Virus record (IMG/VR): IMGVR_UViG_3300030202_000094
Location: 1-20,000 of that record
Source: a virus
Direction: 5' to 3' (one strand)
Length of the DNA: 20,000 nt
Under the pieces are notes generated by a model that saw nothing but the letters and a program-made list of their open reading frames with translations, was not told where the DNA came from and searched no databases. The translations under genes were made by a program, and so were the position numbers. Below, one piece after another: positions 1 to 7,200 of this stretch (positions are counted from its first letter, which is position 1; the number at the start of each line of letters is the position of its first letter).

Positions 1-1779
1 CTTGCTGAGAAGACAGAGGGTGTAGTTACCTTTCCTAAGGGAATACCTCAGAATGACTACTACAATCGCTTTATGCAAGCTGAGGTAACTAAGACAGGTA
101 AGTTCAATGACCTAGCTGCACAACTAAGAGAGCAGCAAGACGTAATAAAAAGAAGAATGAACCAGTCAACTTGGCTTAGTGACAGATGGGATAGCTTTAC
201 ATCCTCAGCTACAGAGTTTGTCTTTGGTAAAACTGGTAAGAAACTAGACTTTACTAGGACTGACCCTGCGTCACGTCTACTTCAAGTAGGTTTCTACTCT
301 AAGTTTGGTTTCTTTAACCCTGACCAGTTTGTACTACAGGGTATACACTCTTTGACAGTAGCTGCAATATCACCAAGGCAAGGTCTAAAAGCTCTAGGTC
401 TTGTGTCACCTATGATGGTGGTAGCTAACTTACCAGATTCAGCAACTAGAAGACTAGCAGTTCAAAGATTGTCTAAGTTCTCTGGCATAGAAGAAACTGA
501 ACTAAATACTTTACTTAAGTATCTAGATGAAAGTGGTAGAAACTTTATCAATAACGAAGTTATAGAACTACAAGGACCAACTACTTTTGGGTCAGCAAGT
601 ACACTAGCAGGTAAAGCTCAAGAAAAAGTAGGTAGTTTTCTAGACTACAGTACTATGTTCTTTAGAGAGGGTGAGAGAGTATCACGTTTAACTGGTGTTA
701 TTACAGCTTTCCTAGAGCACAGAGCTAGAAGACCTAACATAGACCCATTGTCACCAGATGGTAAGCTTTGGATAACAAACAGAGAACAAGACCTAACCTT
801 TAGAATGACTACTCAGTCACGTAACCTTGCTCAAAGTGGACCTATGAGAGTGCCTACACAATGGCTTTCCTTCAGTATACGTGCTATGGAGAACATTGTA
901 GTAGGTAGAAACTTTACTGCAGGTGAGCGTGTTAGAATGTTTATGGTCATGGGGCCAATGTTCGGACTGACAGGTCTTGGTGCAGGTAAAATGGCTACGT
1001 ATTTTACAGAGCAACTAGGGTATGACCCAAGTGATGAGAACGCTGTAGAGACACACAACAGAATTAAGTACGGTTTGATAGATGCACTATTGTCAAACAC
1101 TCTAGGTACTGAAACTGCCTACGCAACTAGAGTAGCACCTGTGGATCAGTTCTTTGATACACACAAGAAGCTTACAGAAGAGAGTTTCTTTACAGCTTTA
1201 TTCGGTCCATCTGGTGAAATATCTAGAGATATGTTAGGTGTTGCTTCATCTGCTGTCAAAGCTACGATAGGTGGCAGACCTGAGATGGTAAGGGAAGACT
1301 TAACGCAGTTAGTGCGTAACCTTTCTACTGTTGATAAAGCTATAAAAATAAAAGAGCTTATAGAAACAGGGTCATACCGTAGTAGAACAAGAAAAGAGGT
1401 GGTAGGTAACTTAGAGCCTATGGCTGCAGCAGCAGTTCTGTTTGGTGCTACTCCTGCTCCTGTACAGAACTACTATGACTATCAAGAAATGGTCTACAAA
1501 AAGAACGATTACTACAGAGATATGTCTAAGAGACTGAGATCAAAGGCAACTCTTGCTGATTCTCTCTTGACAGAGGGTGATAAAGATGATATGATAAGAG
1601 GATTAAAGCTAAGAAACGAGATAAGTGATGAAATTGATTCGTCAAGACTATCTTCAACTCTAAAGATGGAGTTACAAAAAAGCTTAATAGACCCTGATTC
1701 TGTTATCAATTACTATAGAAATGCTATACGCCTTGGTATAGAGTACGAAACAGATTTACTTAATCAACAAATGAGATAA
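1..1779 (+). CDS. Large virion protein, C-terminal part (partial, probably internal/ejection protein)
   Basis: The frame is open from base 1, so this is the last 592 residues of a longer protein and the ATG at 73 is probably internal. No catalytic motif is seen. The sequence is rich in Arg, Phe, Thr and Ser, with hydrophobic stretches such as the segment around the Gly-rich GLTGLGAGK (about residues 318-326 of the visible part). Its position just upstream of another large protein, a lysozyme-domain protein and the lysis-type genes fits the large internal virion (DNA-ejection) proteins of T7-like podoviruses, which come late in the structural module. That role is inferred from context and a general resemblance to marine podovirus proteins. 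It could be another big structural protein. An SD-like AAGGA follows its stop and serves the next gene. Confidence 0.55.
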   Translation, partial: LAEKTEGVVTFPKGIPQNDYYNRFMQAEVTKTGKFNDLAAQLREQQDVIKRRMNQSTWLSDRWDSFTSSATEFVFGKTGKKLDFTRTDPASRLLQVGFYSKFGFFNPDQFVLQGIHSLTVAAISPRQGLKALGLVSPMMVVANLPDSATRRLAVQRLSKFSGIEETELNTLLKYLDESGRNFINNEVIELQGPTTFGSASTLAGKAQEKVGSFLDYSTMFFREGERVSRLTGVITAFLEHRARRPNIDPLSPDGKLWITNREQDLTFRMTTQSRNLAQSGPMRVPTQWLSFSIRAMENIVVGRNFTAGERVRMFMVMGPMFGLTGLGAGKMATYFTEQLGYDPSDENAVETHNRIKYGLIDALLSNTLGTETAYATRVAPVDQFFDTHKKLTEESFFTALFGPSGEISRDMLGVASSAVKATIGGRPEMVREDLTQLVRNLSTVDKAIKIKELIETGSYRSRTRKEVVGNLEPMAAAAVLFGATPAPVQNYYDYQEMVYKKNDYYRDMSKRLRSKATLADSLLTEGDKDDMIRGLKLRNEISDEIDSSRLSSTLKMELQKSLIDPDSVINYYRNAIRLGIEYETDLLNQQMR

Positions 1780-1788
1780 GGATTTACT

Positions 1789-3807
1789 ATGGCTGGATTT
1801 TCCATAGATATTGGTGACGAAGGTGTAGCTTACGAGAAAGCAGTAAAGATGCCCTCAGCAAGTACATCAGCAGCAGCAGTAGCTGGTACAGTTAAGTTAG
1901 CTGACGGTATCTTTAAAGTACTAGATCAGTATGACAAAGCTACAAAAGCATCAGGACCAACAGATAGCTCAATAAAGAGAGCAGCCTACGGTAAGTTAGC
2001 TCAAGCTGTCAACGCAACAAAAGGTCAAAGCCCTTTAAATACTAGAACTGCAGTAACTTCAGCTATAGTTGAGTACACAAACGCTGGCTTCGAGATTGGT
2101 CAAGCTGAAAAAGACTTGGTTACTTCAGCTACAGGTATAAACATAGACTACCTTGGATTTGATCCTAATCAGGCAGCTATAGACGGTGCATTAGAAACAA
2201 TAAGTAACAATAGAGCCTACTTATTTGGAGCTAGAGATAAACTAGACGCTACAGGTAAACCTTATACACAGACAGAACTATTACAAACAGCAATACAAGA
2301 AGTGCAGAAGGTTGAGTCAGCAGCTTTATATATATCAAACTCTCAAGTAACAGATCAAGCTGACTTTCAAAGAAACTATATGCCTCAAGCTAGAACACTT
2401 ATCTCAGACTTGAGGTCAAAGGTACTCTTGGGTCTTCAGATAGAAGCTGATGAGGGTAAGAGTATTATGCCTGAAAACCTAGTTAACTTAGAAGTAGAGT
2501 TAGCTAACTTAGATGGTTTTATAAAGAGTAAGATACCAGCAGGACTACCTGCAGACGTAAGTAAACCTTTGTTTGATGACATAGAAGTACTCAGAGGACA
2601 GCTAGACATTCTGAAAAACTTCGACAAGAAAAGATTAGATGCTAAAACTCTTGATCATATCAACAGAAATACTGAAGTTCTCCTAGATTTTGTTCAGAAG
2701 GAAGTTGACAATCCTGTTGTAGCTAACGCTCTACTGTCAGGAAACTTTGATGCTACAGCTTTAGTGTCAACTAAAATAACTGATCTAAAGAAGTCTCTAA
2801 ACAACTTAGATAAAGATGATCTAGAGTACGTTGACTTGTTTACCTTTGCTCCACCTGAGGTTGCTTCTAAAATATCTGGAAACAAGGTTGAGGCAGATAC
2901 AGGCGTAAAGACTACTCTACTTGATAACAGCTTAACTAATTTACACGATGTAGATGAGATAGAAAAAGCTCAAGATCGTAGCAACACTAAACGTAAAGAT
3001 GCTATATTCTTTGCTTCTATAGAAAGAGTAAATATAGTTGAACCTTCTAGTATGAATATACCAGAACACAGAGACAACTTCTTAGGTGGTATAGGACAAG
3101 CAACCATAAACATCTCTACATCTCCTAACATATTTAAACCATCTACACTCACTCAAATCTACAATGAGCAGACATACAAAAGCTTGGAGATTATAGACCA
3201 GCTTGACCCAACACAAGCCACTATAGCTAGAGCTAGACTAGCAGACGGACTAAAAGCTCAGTTAAATCTTGTTTCTACTGATGTATCAGGTTCTGATCAA
3301 GGCTCATACTTTAAGGTTACTGGTCTTGGTGAAATAGAATACGATTTAGAAAGACGTATAGATACAGGTCAGATACGTATGGATAGGCAGGTGTTGCCGC
3401 TTGTAAAAGGATTTGCATCTAAACACTACAATGGTAACGTAACTGCTATGGTAGCTGACAGAGGACGTAGGTTAAAAAATGAAGACCCAGTTGGCTATAA
3501 TCAGATAGAAAATGTAGGGTTTAATTTTTTAAATGCTTATGGTGATTACAAGAATGTGCTCAAGAACTCCAATAGAAAGAAGTTCTACATCAAGCATATG
3601 AAGCGACTAGGTTTATCAACAGAAGATATAGAACAAAGCTTAATAAAAGAAATAGAACAGACAGAACAAAAAGCTATGGGTACTTTACGTAACCCTTGGC
3701 CTATATTCTGGTCAGATGAAACCGACACTGATGAAAAACTATTCTTGTCTATCAAGAAGGGTGAGTACTACACTGACATCAACGGTGATGTAAGGATTAA
3801 AAACTAG
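1789..3807 (+). CDS. Probable virion protein, 672 aa, family not recognised
   Basis: This is a long ORF with an ATG preceded at about 6 bases by AAGGA, starting 9 bases after the previous stop. The N-terminus has an Ala/Ser-rich stretch (about residues 24-36). The rest looks mainly helical, charged and without Cys-rich or membrane segments. No enzyme motif is visible. Its stop (TAG at 3805-3807) overlaps the GTG of the lysozyme-domain gene by one base, so the two are probably translated together. Lying between a large virion protein and a lysozyme, it is most likely an internal virion or tail-associated protein of the ejection apparatus, but this rests on position only. Confidence 0.5.
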   Translation: MAGFSIDIGDEGVAYEKAVKMPSASTSAAAVAGTVKLADGIFKVLDQYDKATKASGPTDSSIKRAAYGKLAQAVNATKGQSPLNTRTAVTSAIVEYTNAGFEIGQAEKDLVTSATGINIDYLGFDPNQAAIDGALETISNNRAYLFGARDKLDATGKPYTQTELLQTAIQEVQKVESAALYISNSQVTDQADFQRNYMPQARTLISDLRSKVLLGLQIEADEGKSIMPENLVNLEVELANLDGFIKSKIPAGLPADVSKPLFDDIEVLRGQLDILKNFDKKRLDAKTLDHINRNTEVLLDFVQKEVDNPVVANALLSGNFDATALVSTKITDLKKSLNNLDKDDLEYVDLFTFAPPEVASKISGNKVEADTGVKTTLLDNSLTNLHDVDEIEKAQDRSNTKRKDAIFFASIERVNIVEPSSMNIPEHRDNFLGGIGQATINISTSPNIFKPSTLTQIYNEQTYKSLEIIDQLDPTQATIARARLADGLKAQLNLVSTDVSGSDQGSYFKVTGLGEIEYDLERRIDTGQIRMDRQVLPLVKGFASKHYNGNVTAMVADRGRRLKNEDPVGYNQIENVGFNFLNAYGDYKNVLKNSNRKKFYIKHMKRLGLSTEDIEQSLIKEIEQTEQKAMGTLRNPWPIFWSDETDTDEKLFLSIKKGEYYTDINGDVRIKN

Positions 3808-4577
3808 TGGCTAACATATCTATAGAGGGTGGAACTTTAATAGAAGAACAACGTAAGAAAGTTGTCGAAACTATTGCTGCTGTCAACGAGGGTAATGCCT
3901 CTGTTAGAGGTGGTTCCCTTGTAATAAAAAGAATAGATGAGGCAGTCGATGTTATTCAAGGTGGTATACAAGCTATGGAGCAACCGCAACCAGCATCACC
4001 TAATCCAGATAGACCCTTCTACCAATCTACAGTACCTATGGAGCAAAGATTTGAACAAAAAACTATTACTGATGAGCCTAGTTCTAGTGTTGCTGCTGAG
4101 GTGCAGCCTACAGATGGGAAAGTAGACCCTTGGAAAGAAACTTTGTTTGAATTTTTGAAAGAAGAAGAAGAGTTTAGAGGAGAGGCTTACAAAGCTACCA
4201 AAGGTGAGAAGTTTTTAACTATAGGTTTTGGTCACTACGGTTCAGACGTTAAAGAAGGTCAAACGATAACTGAAGAAGAAGCTGTAGCACAGTTGAGACA
4301 GGATATAGATGAAAGAATACCTGAAATAGAAAGAGCTATACCTTCTTTTAATACATTTTCTGATAACTTAAAAGTACAAATAGCTCAGAGTTGGTTTAGA
4401 GGTGGTATAGCAGGAAGTCCTGATACAATAAAGTTAATTAATGAAGGTAAATTTAAAGAAGCTTCTGTTGAATTTTTAGATAATGAAGAGTATAAAAACG
4501 CAAAAGAAAGACAGCGTTCAGGTATTATAAATAGAATGGATTTAGTAGCTGATGCTTTATCCAAGGAGACACAATGA
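3807..4577 (+). CDS. Lysozyme-domain (GH24-type) muramidase, endolysin or virion-associated
   Basis: The 256-residue protein starts at a GTG that overlaps the previous stop. Residues 1-105 are an extension with a Pro-rich linker (about 59-75). Residues about 110-250 match T4-type lysozymes (family GH24), which cleave the MurNAc-GlcNAc bond of peptidoglycan. The match includes catalytic Glu at about E121, the TIGFGHYG motif (138-145) with the equivalent of T4 Thr26 at T138, and a C-terminal INRMDL helix. The position aligned with T4 Asp20 reads Ala (A130) in YKAT, so the usual E-D-T set lacks its Asp. There is no signal peptide or membrane anchor, so release would need a holin, or the protein is carried in the virion. 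The ATG of the lipoprotein gene overlaps its stop (ATGA). The lysozyme fold is well supported; endolysin versus virion role is open. Confidence 0.8.
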   Translation: MANISIEGGTLIEEQRKKVVETIAAVNEGNASVRGGSLVIKRIDEAVDVIQGGIQAMEQPQPASPNPDRPFYQSTVPMEQRFEQKTITDEPSSSVAAEVQPTDGKVDPWKETLFEFLKEEEEFRGEAYKATKGEKFLTIGFGHYGSDVKEGQTITEEEAVAQLRQDIDERIPEIERAIPSFNTFSDNLKVQIAQSWFRGGIAGSPDTIKLINEGKFKEASVEFLDNEEYKNAKERQRSGIINRMDLVADALSKETQ

Positions 4578-4945
4578 GACTAGCACTAGCATTAACACTC
4601 GTACTATTCCTAGGTGGCTGTCTGTCACCTCTAGCACTAATGGGAAGCCTTGGTGGTGGTGGTAAAGGTGATGGCACTAACGTCAACGCCAACACACAGA
4701 TAGGTAAAGAGAACAACCAGTCAGCCATTGACCAGAGTAGAGACATATCAGGTGAGAACGTAAACGTCAACCAATCGCAGGGTGCTTTCAGCGTTGACGG
4801 TGATGCAGGTAACGTCAAGGTACTGAACCAAGACATACCTATGTGGATGATACTACTTGCTGTATTAGGGTGGATGCTACCGTCACCAATAGAAATATGG
4901 AGAGGCTTCTTAAAAACTATAACATTCGGTAGGTATCGTGGCTAA
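4574..4945 (+). CDS. Lipoprotein with C-terminal membrane helix, candidate unimolecular spanin
   Basis: The 123-residue protein begins with a lipoprotein signal peptide: basic MR, hydrophobic 3-14, and a lipobox LGGC with the acylated Cys at 16. The +2 residue is Leu, so sorting to the outer membrane is expected. Residues 25-85 are Gly/Asn/Gln/Val-rich with alternating polar and Val residues, suggesting a beta-rich periplasmic region. Residues about 88-105 form one hydrophobic helix, followed by a basic tail. An outer-membrane lipid anchor plus a C-terminal inner-membrane helix in about 120-130 residues is the architecture of u-spanins such as phage T1 gp11, which fuse the two membranes in the last step of lysis. 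Its place right after the lysozyme gene, with an ATGA overlap, fits. Assignment is by topology, not sequence similarity. A virion or other cell-envelope lipoprotein is the alternative. Confidence 0.55.
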   Translation: MRLALALTLVLFLGGCLSPLALMGSLGGGGKGDGTNVNANTQIGKENNQSAIDQSRDISGENVNVNQSQGAFSVDGDAGNVKVLNQDIPMWMILLAVLGWMLPSPIEIWRGFLKTITFGRYRG

Positions 4946-5180
4946 GATAAACAAAGCAAAGATGAAGTGCAACAGCCCTAAGCGTCAGGTCTCTGGCGGT
5001 AAGAAGTTTGTTGTCAAGGCTTGTCAGGGTGGTAAAGAAAAGATCATCAGGTTCGGTGATGCCAACATGACAATCAAAAAGAATAACCCTAAACGTAGGA
5101 AGTCTTTTCGTGCAAGACATAAGTGTGATACAGCTAAAGATAAGATGACTGCACGATACTGGTCATGTAAGAAGTGGTAG
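4938..5180 (+). CDS. Small Lys/Arg-rich conserved phage protein, 80 aa
   Basis: The GTG start at 4938 overlaps the end of the lipoprotein gene by 8 bases, with a TAGG a few bases upstream as a weak SD. The product is very basic and has four Cys (residues 12, 29, 63 and 77), an RRKSFRARHKCD segment (about 53-64) and a C-terminal SCKKW. I recall near-identical short proteins near structural genes of marine phages. I know of no established function. The paired Cys and basic surface would suit nucleic-acid or metal binding, but that is speculative. Confidence 0.7.
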   Translation: MAKINKAKMKCNSPKRQVSGGKKFVVKACQGGKEKIIRFGDANMTIKKNNPKRRKSFRARHKCDTAKDKMTARYWSCKKW

Positions 5181-5185
5181 AGTAG

Positions 5186-5575
5186 ATGGAGTTACCTAAA
5201 GTAAATATAGCAGTAATCGGTATTATCTGCAGTTCCTTGGGTGGTATGGTGTGGTACGCCTCAGAGCAAGCATCTATAATAGCTAACCTAGAAGAGACTG
5301 TAGCAATACTTGACGCTCAAAGCAATACGACTGACAAAGTAAATATGATCAGGGATATTGAGCAAAACAAAGACAACATAAACGAGATAGTCGGTATCAT
5401 GGCTGAGACTGAAGCAGACATTTACGATGAGACTGATGAGTTATGGGATGAGGTAGACGGTATGAGCCTGAGTATCATGCGTATCGTTGAGCTACAACAA
5501 AGAGTAGCAGTGTTAGAAAAAACACTAGAGTTCATCAGTCGTGATCACAAAGATATGCTTGATCCAAGGCACTAA
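5186..5575 (+). CDS. N-terminal membrane anchor plus coiled coil, 129 aa
   Basis: One transmembrane segment is visible at about residues 7-25. A long acidic, heptad-like region follows (about 30-118, with LEETVAILDAQ and LQQRVAVLEKTLEF), and the protein ends in DPRH. The start ATG is 5 bases after the previous stop. The topology of a short N-in anchor with a long periplasmic coiled coil is that of Rz-type inner-membrane spanins, and the lysis-like neighbourhood allows this. However, the acidic coil and the nearby u-spanin candidate make a structural or chaperone role equally possible. No family is recognised. Confidence 0.6.
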   Translation: MELPKVNIAVIGIICSSLGGMVWYASEQASIIANLEETVAILDAQSNTTDKVNMIRDIEQNKDNINEIVGIMAETEADIYDETDELWDEVDGMSLSIMRIVELQQRVAVLEKTLEFISRDHKDMLDPRH

Positions 5576-5577
5576 AT

Positions 5578-6024
5578 ATGATTGATCCACTCAGCGCATT
5601 GGCGATGGTCAAGGGTGGCATCAGTGCAGGTAGAACAATCGCATCAATGTCTAAGGAACTAGGTAGTTTCTTTGACAGTGTAGATGGCGCAAAGAAGGAA
5701 CACGAAAAGAAGAAACAAAGCCCTTTCAGTAGTACAAATGAAGAAGCTCTGGACACGTTTATGAAACGTCAACAGGCTAAACAGGCTGAAGAAGAATTGA
5801 GAGAGTTCATTGTTAACACTATTGGCTACTCTGCTTATCAGGAACTACTCAAACTTCGTAGAGAGATTGCTCAAGAAAGAAAAGAAGCAGAAAGACAAGC
5901 AAGAATAGACGCTGAACGCATAAAAGAAAATGCTGAGATGGCGTTTATTACTGTAGTAATTTTCTTGTTGATATGTGGTGGGGCGTTAGGTTTACTAGTC
6001 GCTATGGGTTGGGTCGATTTATAA
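5578..6024 (+). CDS. Coiled-coil protein with C-terminal membrane helix, 148 aa
   Basis: The ATG has AAGG about 8 bases upstream and lies 2 bases after the previous stop. Residues 1-40 hold Gly/Ser-rich amphipathic sequence. Residues about 55-120 are a highly charged Lys/Arg/Glu/Gln helix (predicted coiled coil). Residues 121-144 are a clear transmembrane segment ending in a short tail. This makes it a tail-anchored membrane protein. The stop overlaps the next ATG by one base (TAATG). Proteins of this layout occur at the end of structural modules in marine podoviruses as far as I recall. The function is unknown; a lysis accessory role is possible from context. Confidence 0.6.
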   Translation: MIDPLSALAMVKGGISAGRTIASMSKELGSFFDSVDGAKKEHEKKKQSPFSSTNEEALDTFMKRQQAKQAEEELREFIVNTIGYSAYQELLKLRREIAQERKEAERQARIDAERIKENAEMAFITVVIFLLICGGALGLLVAMGWVDL

Positions 6025-6326
6025 TGGTAGAGGAATACGACTTAGATAAGAACGGTAAGCTAGATGCCGAAGAGCGTCAGCTTTACCTAGACGATAGGCG
6101 TAGACGATTAGAGGATGACGATGCCAAGCGTGATGCCCAGCGTAACATGACTTGGTTTGCTCTATCAGGTATGGTGTTGTACCCTGCAGGTATCTTTCTA
6201 TGTACCTTAATTGGTCAAGAGACTGCAGCAATGTTGATAGCTGACATAGCTAACATCTACGTTGTATCTGTATCAGCCCTTGTCGGAGCGTACTTTGGGT
6301 TTACTGCGATGGGAAATAGAAAATAG
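6024..6326 (+). CDS. EF-hand loop plus two membrane helices, holin-like, 100 aa
   Basis: The ATG at 6024 overlaps the previous stop (TAATG). A longer reading from 5973 would lie inside the upstream gene and is not used. Residues 6-17 form a textbook EF-hand calcium loop with D6, D8, N10, G11, L13, D14 and E17 at positions 1, 3, 5, 6, 8, 9 and 12. A charged helix (18-40) follows, then two transmembrane segments at about 44-64 and 70-93, and a basic C-terminus. Two helices with both ends predicted inside is class II holin topology, and the gene sits after the lysozyme and spanin-like genes. The EF-hand loop is directly visible; calcium binding and holin function are inference. It could equally be a virion membrane-interacting protein. 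Confidence 0.65.
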   Translation: MVEEYDLDKNGKLDAEERQLYLDDRRRRLEDDDAKRDAQRNMTWFALSGMVLYPAGIFLCTLIGQETAAMLIADIANIYVVSVSALVGAYFGFTAMGNRK

Positions 6327-6338
6327 TAGAGGCGATTA

Positions 6339-6515
6339 ATGGCTAAATCAGTACCAACTAATCCTGCTCTTTGGTCTAGAGCTAAGGCAGCAGCAAAGAA
6401 AAAGTTTAAAGTATATCCATCAGCTTACGCAAATGCTTGGGCAGCTAAATGGTACAAGTCCAAAGGTGGTAAGTGGAAGGGTGCAGACAACAGAGTAAAG
6501 AAGAGGAAAGCTTAA
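6339..6515 (+). CDS. Small basic aromatic conserved phage protein, 58 aa
   Basis: The ATG at 6339 has GAGG 6 bases upstream. The 58 residues are Lys/Ala/Trp-rich, with a central YPSAYANAWAAKWYK motif (about 26-40) and a Gly-Lys-Trp tail. Similar short proteins with the PSAYAN/AAKWYK signature occur, to my memory, in many phages and some large viruses. Their role is not known. The stop overlaps the ATG of the next micro-ORF by one base. Confidence 0.7.
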   Translation: MAKSVPTNPALWSRAKAAAKKKFKVYPSAYANAWAAKWYKSKGGKWKGADNRVKKRKA

Positions 6516-6589
6516 TGAGAAGATACTTGAAAAGACTTTGGTGTGCGATTATGAATCGCAAGTGTAACCCAGAATGTGATTGTTGCTGA
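6515..6589 (+). CDS. 24-residue Cys-rich micro-ORF
   Basis: This is an ATG overlapping the previous stop (TAATG), with GAGG 8 bases upstream. It ends one base before the next gene's ATG. The peptide starts with a basic MRRYLKRLW and has Cys at 10, 17, 21, 23 and 24, ending CNPECDCC. The tight fit between two genes, the good ribosome site and the dense Cys cluster support a real gene, possibly metal binding. Its length makes chance a real alternative. Confidence 0.5.
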   Translation: MRRYLKRLWCAIMNRKCNPECDCC

Positions 6590-6590
6590 C

Positions 6591-6761
6591 ATGGCTAAAG
6601 GTGTAAAGCATTACTTTAGAGATGGTAGAGAATACAAAGGTGCTACCCACAAGATGCCTAACGGACAGATACACTCAGGTAAGACACACGGTAAAACAAG
6701 TAAGAGGTTGTACCACTTCAAAGACCTTAGTGCTACAGCAAAGAAAAGGGCTAGAGGATAA
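6591..6761 (+). CDS. Small basic His/Lys-rich conserved phage protein, 56 aa
   Basis: I take the ATG at 6591; the frame extends to an upstream GTG, which would overlap the 24-residue ORF. No SD is visible, so translation probably depends on coupling to the previous stop one base away. The product is basic, with HKMPNGQIHSGKTH (about 20-33) and a C-terminal HFKDLSATAKKRARG. It belongs to a short protein type I recall from marine phages, of unknown function. Its stop overlaps the next ATG (TAATG). Confidence 0.65.
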   Translation: MAKGVKHYFRDGREYKGATHKMPNGQIHSGKTHGKTSKRLYHFKDLSATAKKRARG

Positions 6762-6988
6762 TGGCTAAGAAGGGTGGCTTGGGTAAATGGTTTGCTGAGG
6801 AGTGGGTTGATGTTAAGACTGGCAAGCCTTGTGGACGTAAGAAAGCTAAGGGAAGCAAGCGTCCGTATCCAGCCTGTCGCCCGAAGTCGGTGGCAGGAAG
6901 AATCTCCAAGAAGGAGGCTTCCAAAAAGAAAGGACCAAAGAGAGTATCTTGGTCCACAACAGCATCAGGAAAGAAAAGAAAGAAGTAA
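6761..6988 (+). CDS. Small very basic conserved phage protein, 75 aa, last gene of the rightward arm
   Basis: The ATG overlaps the previous stop, with AGAGG close upstream. The sequence reads GLGKWFAEEWVDVKTGKPCGR (about residues 6-26), then a Lys-rich segment with SKRPYPACRPKS (about 32-43), and a Lys/Ser-rich tail. The two Cys (24 and 39) sit in PCGR and PACRP. I recall the KWFxEEWVDxKTGKPCGR/YPxCRP signature from many phage and large-virus small proteins of unknown function. The charge suits binding to DNA or RNA. A terminator follows directly. Confidence 0.7.
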   Translation: MAKKGGLGKWFAEEWVDVKTGKPCGRKKAKGSKRPYPACRPKSVAGRISKKEASKKKGPKRVSWSTTASGKKRKK

Positions 6989-7016
6989 GGGAGCCTAATT
7001 AGCTCCCTCTTTTTTT
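6989..7016 (+). terminator. Rho-independent terminator ending the rightward arm
   Basis: GGGAGC and GCTCCC form a 6-bp stem around a 7-base loop, followed by TCT and a run of six T. It starts directly after the stop at 6988 and lies at the point where the two arms converge. In the opposite direction the same stem is followed by a T-rich but interrupted stretch (TTACTTCTTTCTTTTC), so it may work weakly for leftward transcripts too. Confidence 0.85.
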
Positions 7017-7200
7017 ATACCTTTTGACCCCAATGGTGACAGTGAGAATCCAAGATCATCCAACCTTGTGCTTCAATTTGAAGCCTACCGTCAGCCAAAG
7101 AAACTAAACATTCTTTCTCTGTGTTAAAAACTCTAGGTGTACCAAAGCTTCTACAGTCTGTTACTGATACATTACACGCTAGAATTAGAGCAGTAAACAT
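7015..7200 (-). CDS. Small secreted-type Cys protein, 61 aa
   Basis: The start ATG lies directly upstream of the end of the DUF3310 gene with no gap. The N-terminus MFTALILACNV is short and hydrophobic. It is followed by Cys at 9, 16, 31 and 54, an FNTEKEC motif (about 25-31) and His/Trp at the C-terminus. Signal-like N-termini with spaced Cys and an F-T-x-K-E-C motif are common among tiny phage and proteobacterial periplasmic proteins of unknown function. It is the last leftward gene, and its 3' end touches the terminator T-run. It resembles the 57-residue product at 16962-17135 in layout. Confidence 0.6.
   Translation of the reverse strand: MFTALILACNVSVTDCRSFGTPRVFNTEKECLVSLADGRLQIEAQGWMILDSHCHHWGQKV

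Noticed and set aside
3937-4125. 62-codon plus-strand frame inside the lysozyme gene
   Set aside because: It lies in the linker region of the lysozyme gene in another frame, has no SD and no recognisable content.
5973-6023. Upstream extension of the EF-hand protein
   Set aside because: The extra 17 codons lie inside the preceding gene, start at a non-ATG codon without an SD, and the ATG at 6024 forms a TAATG overlap typical of this arm.
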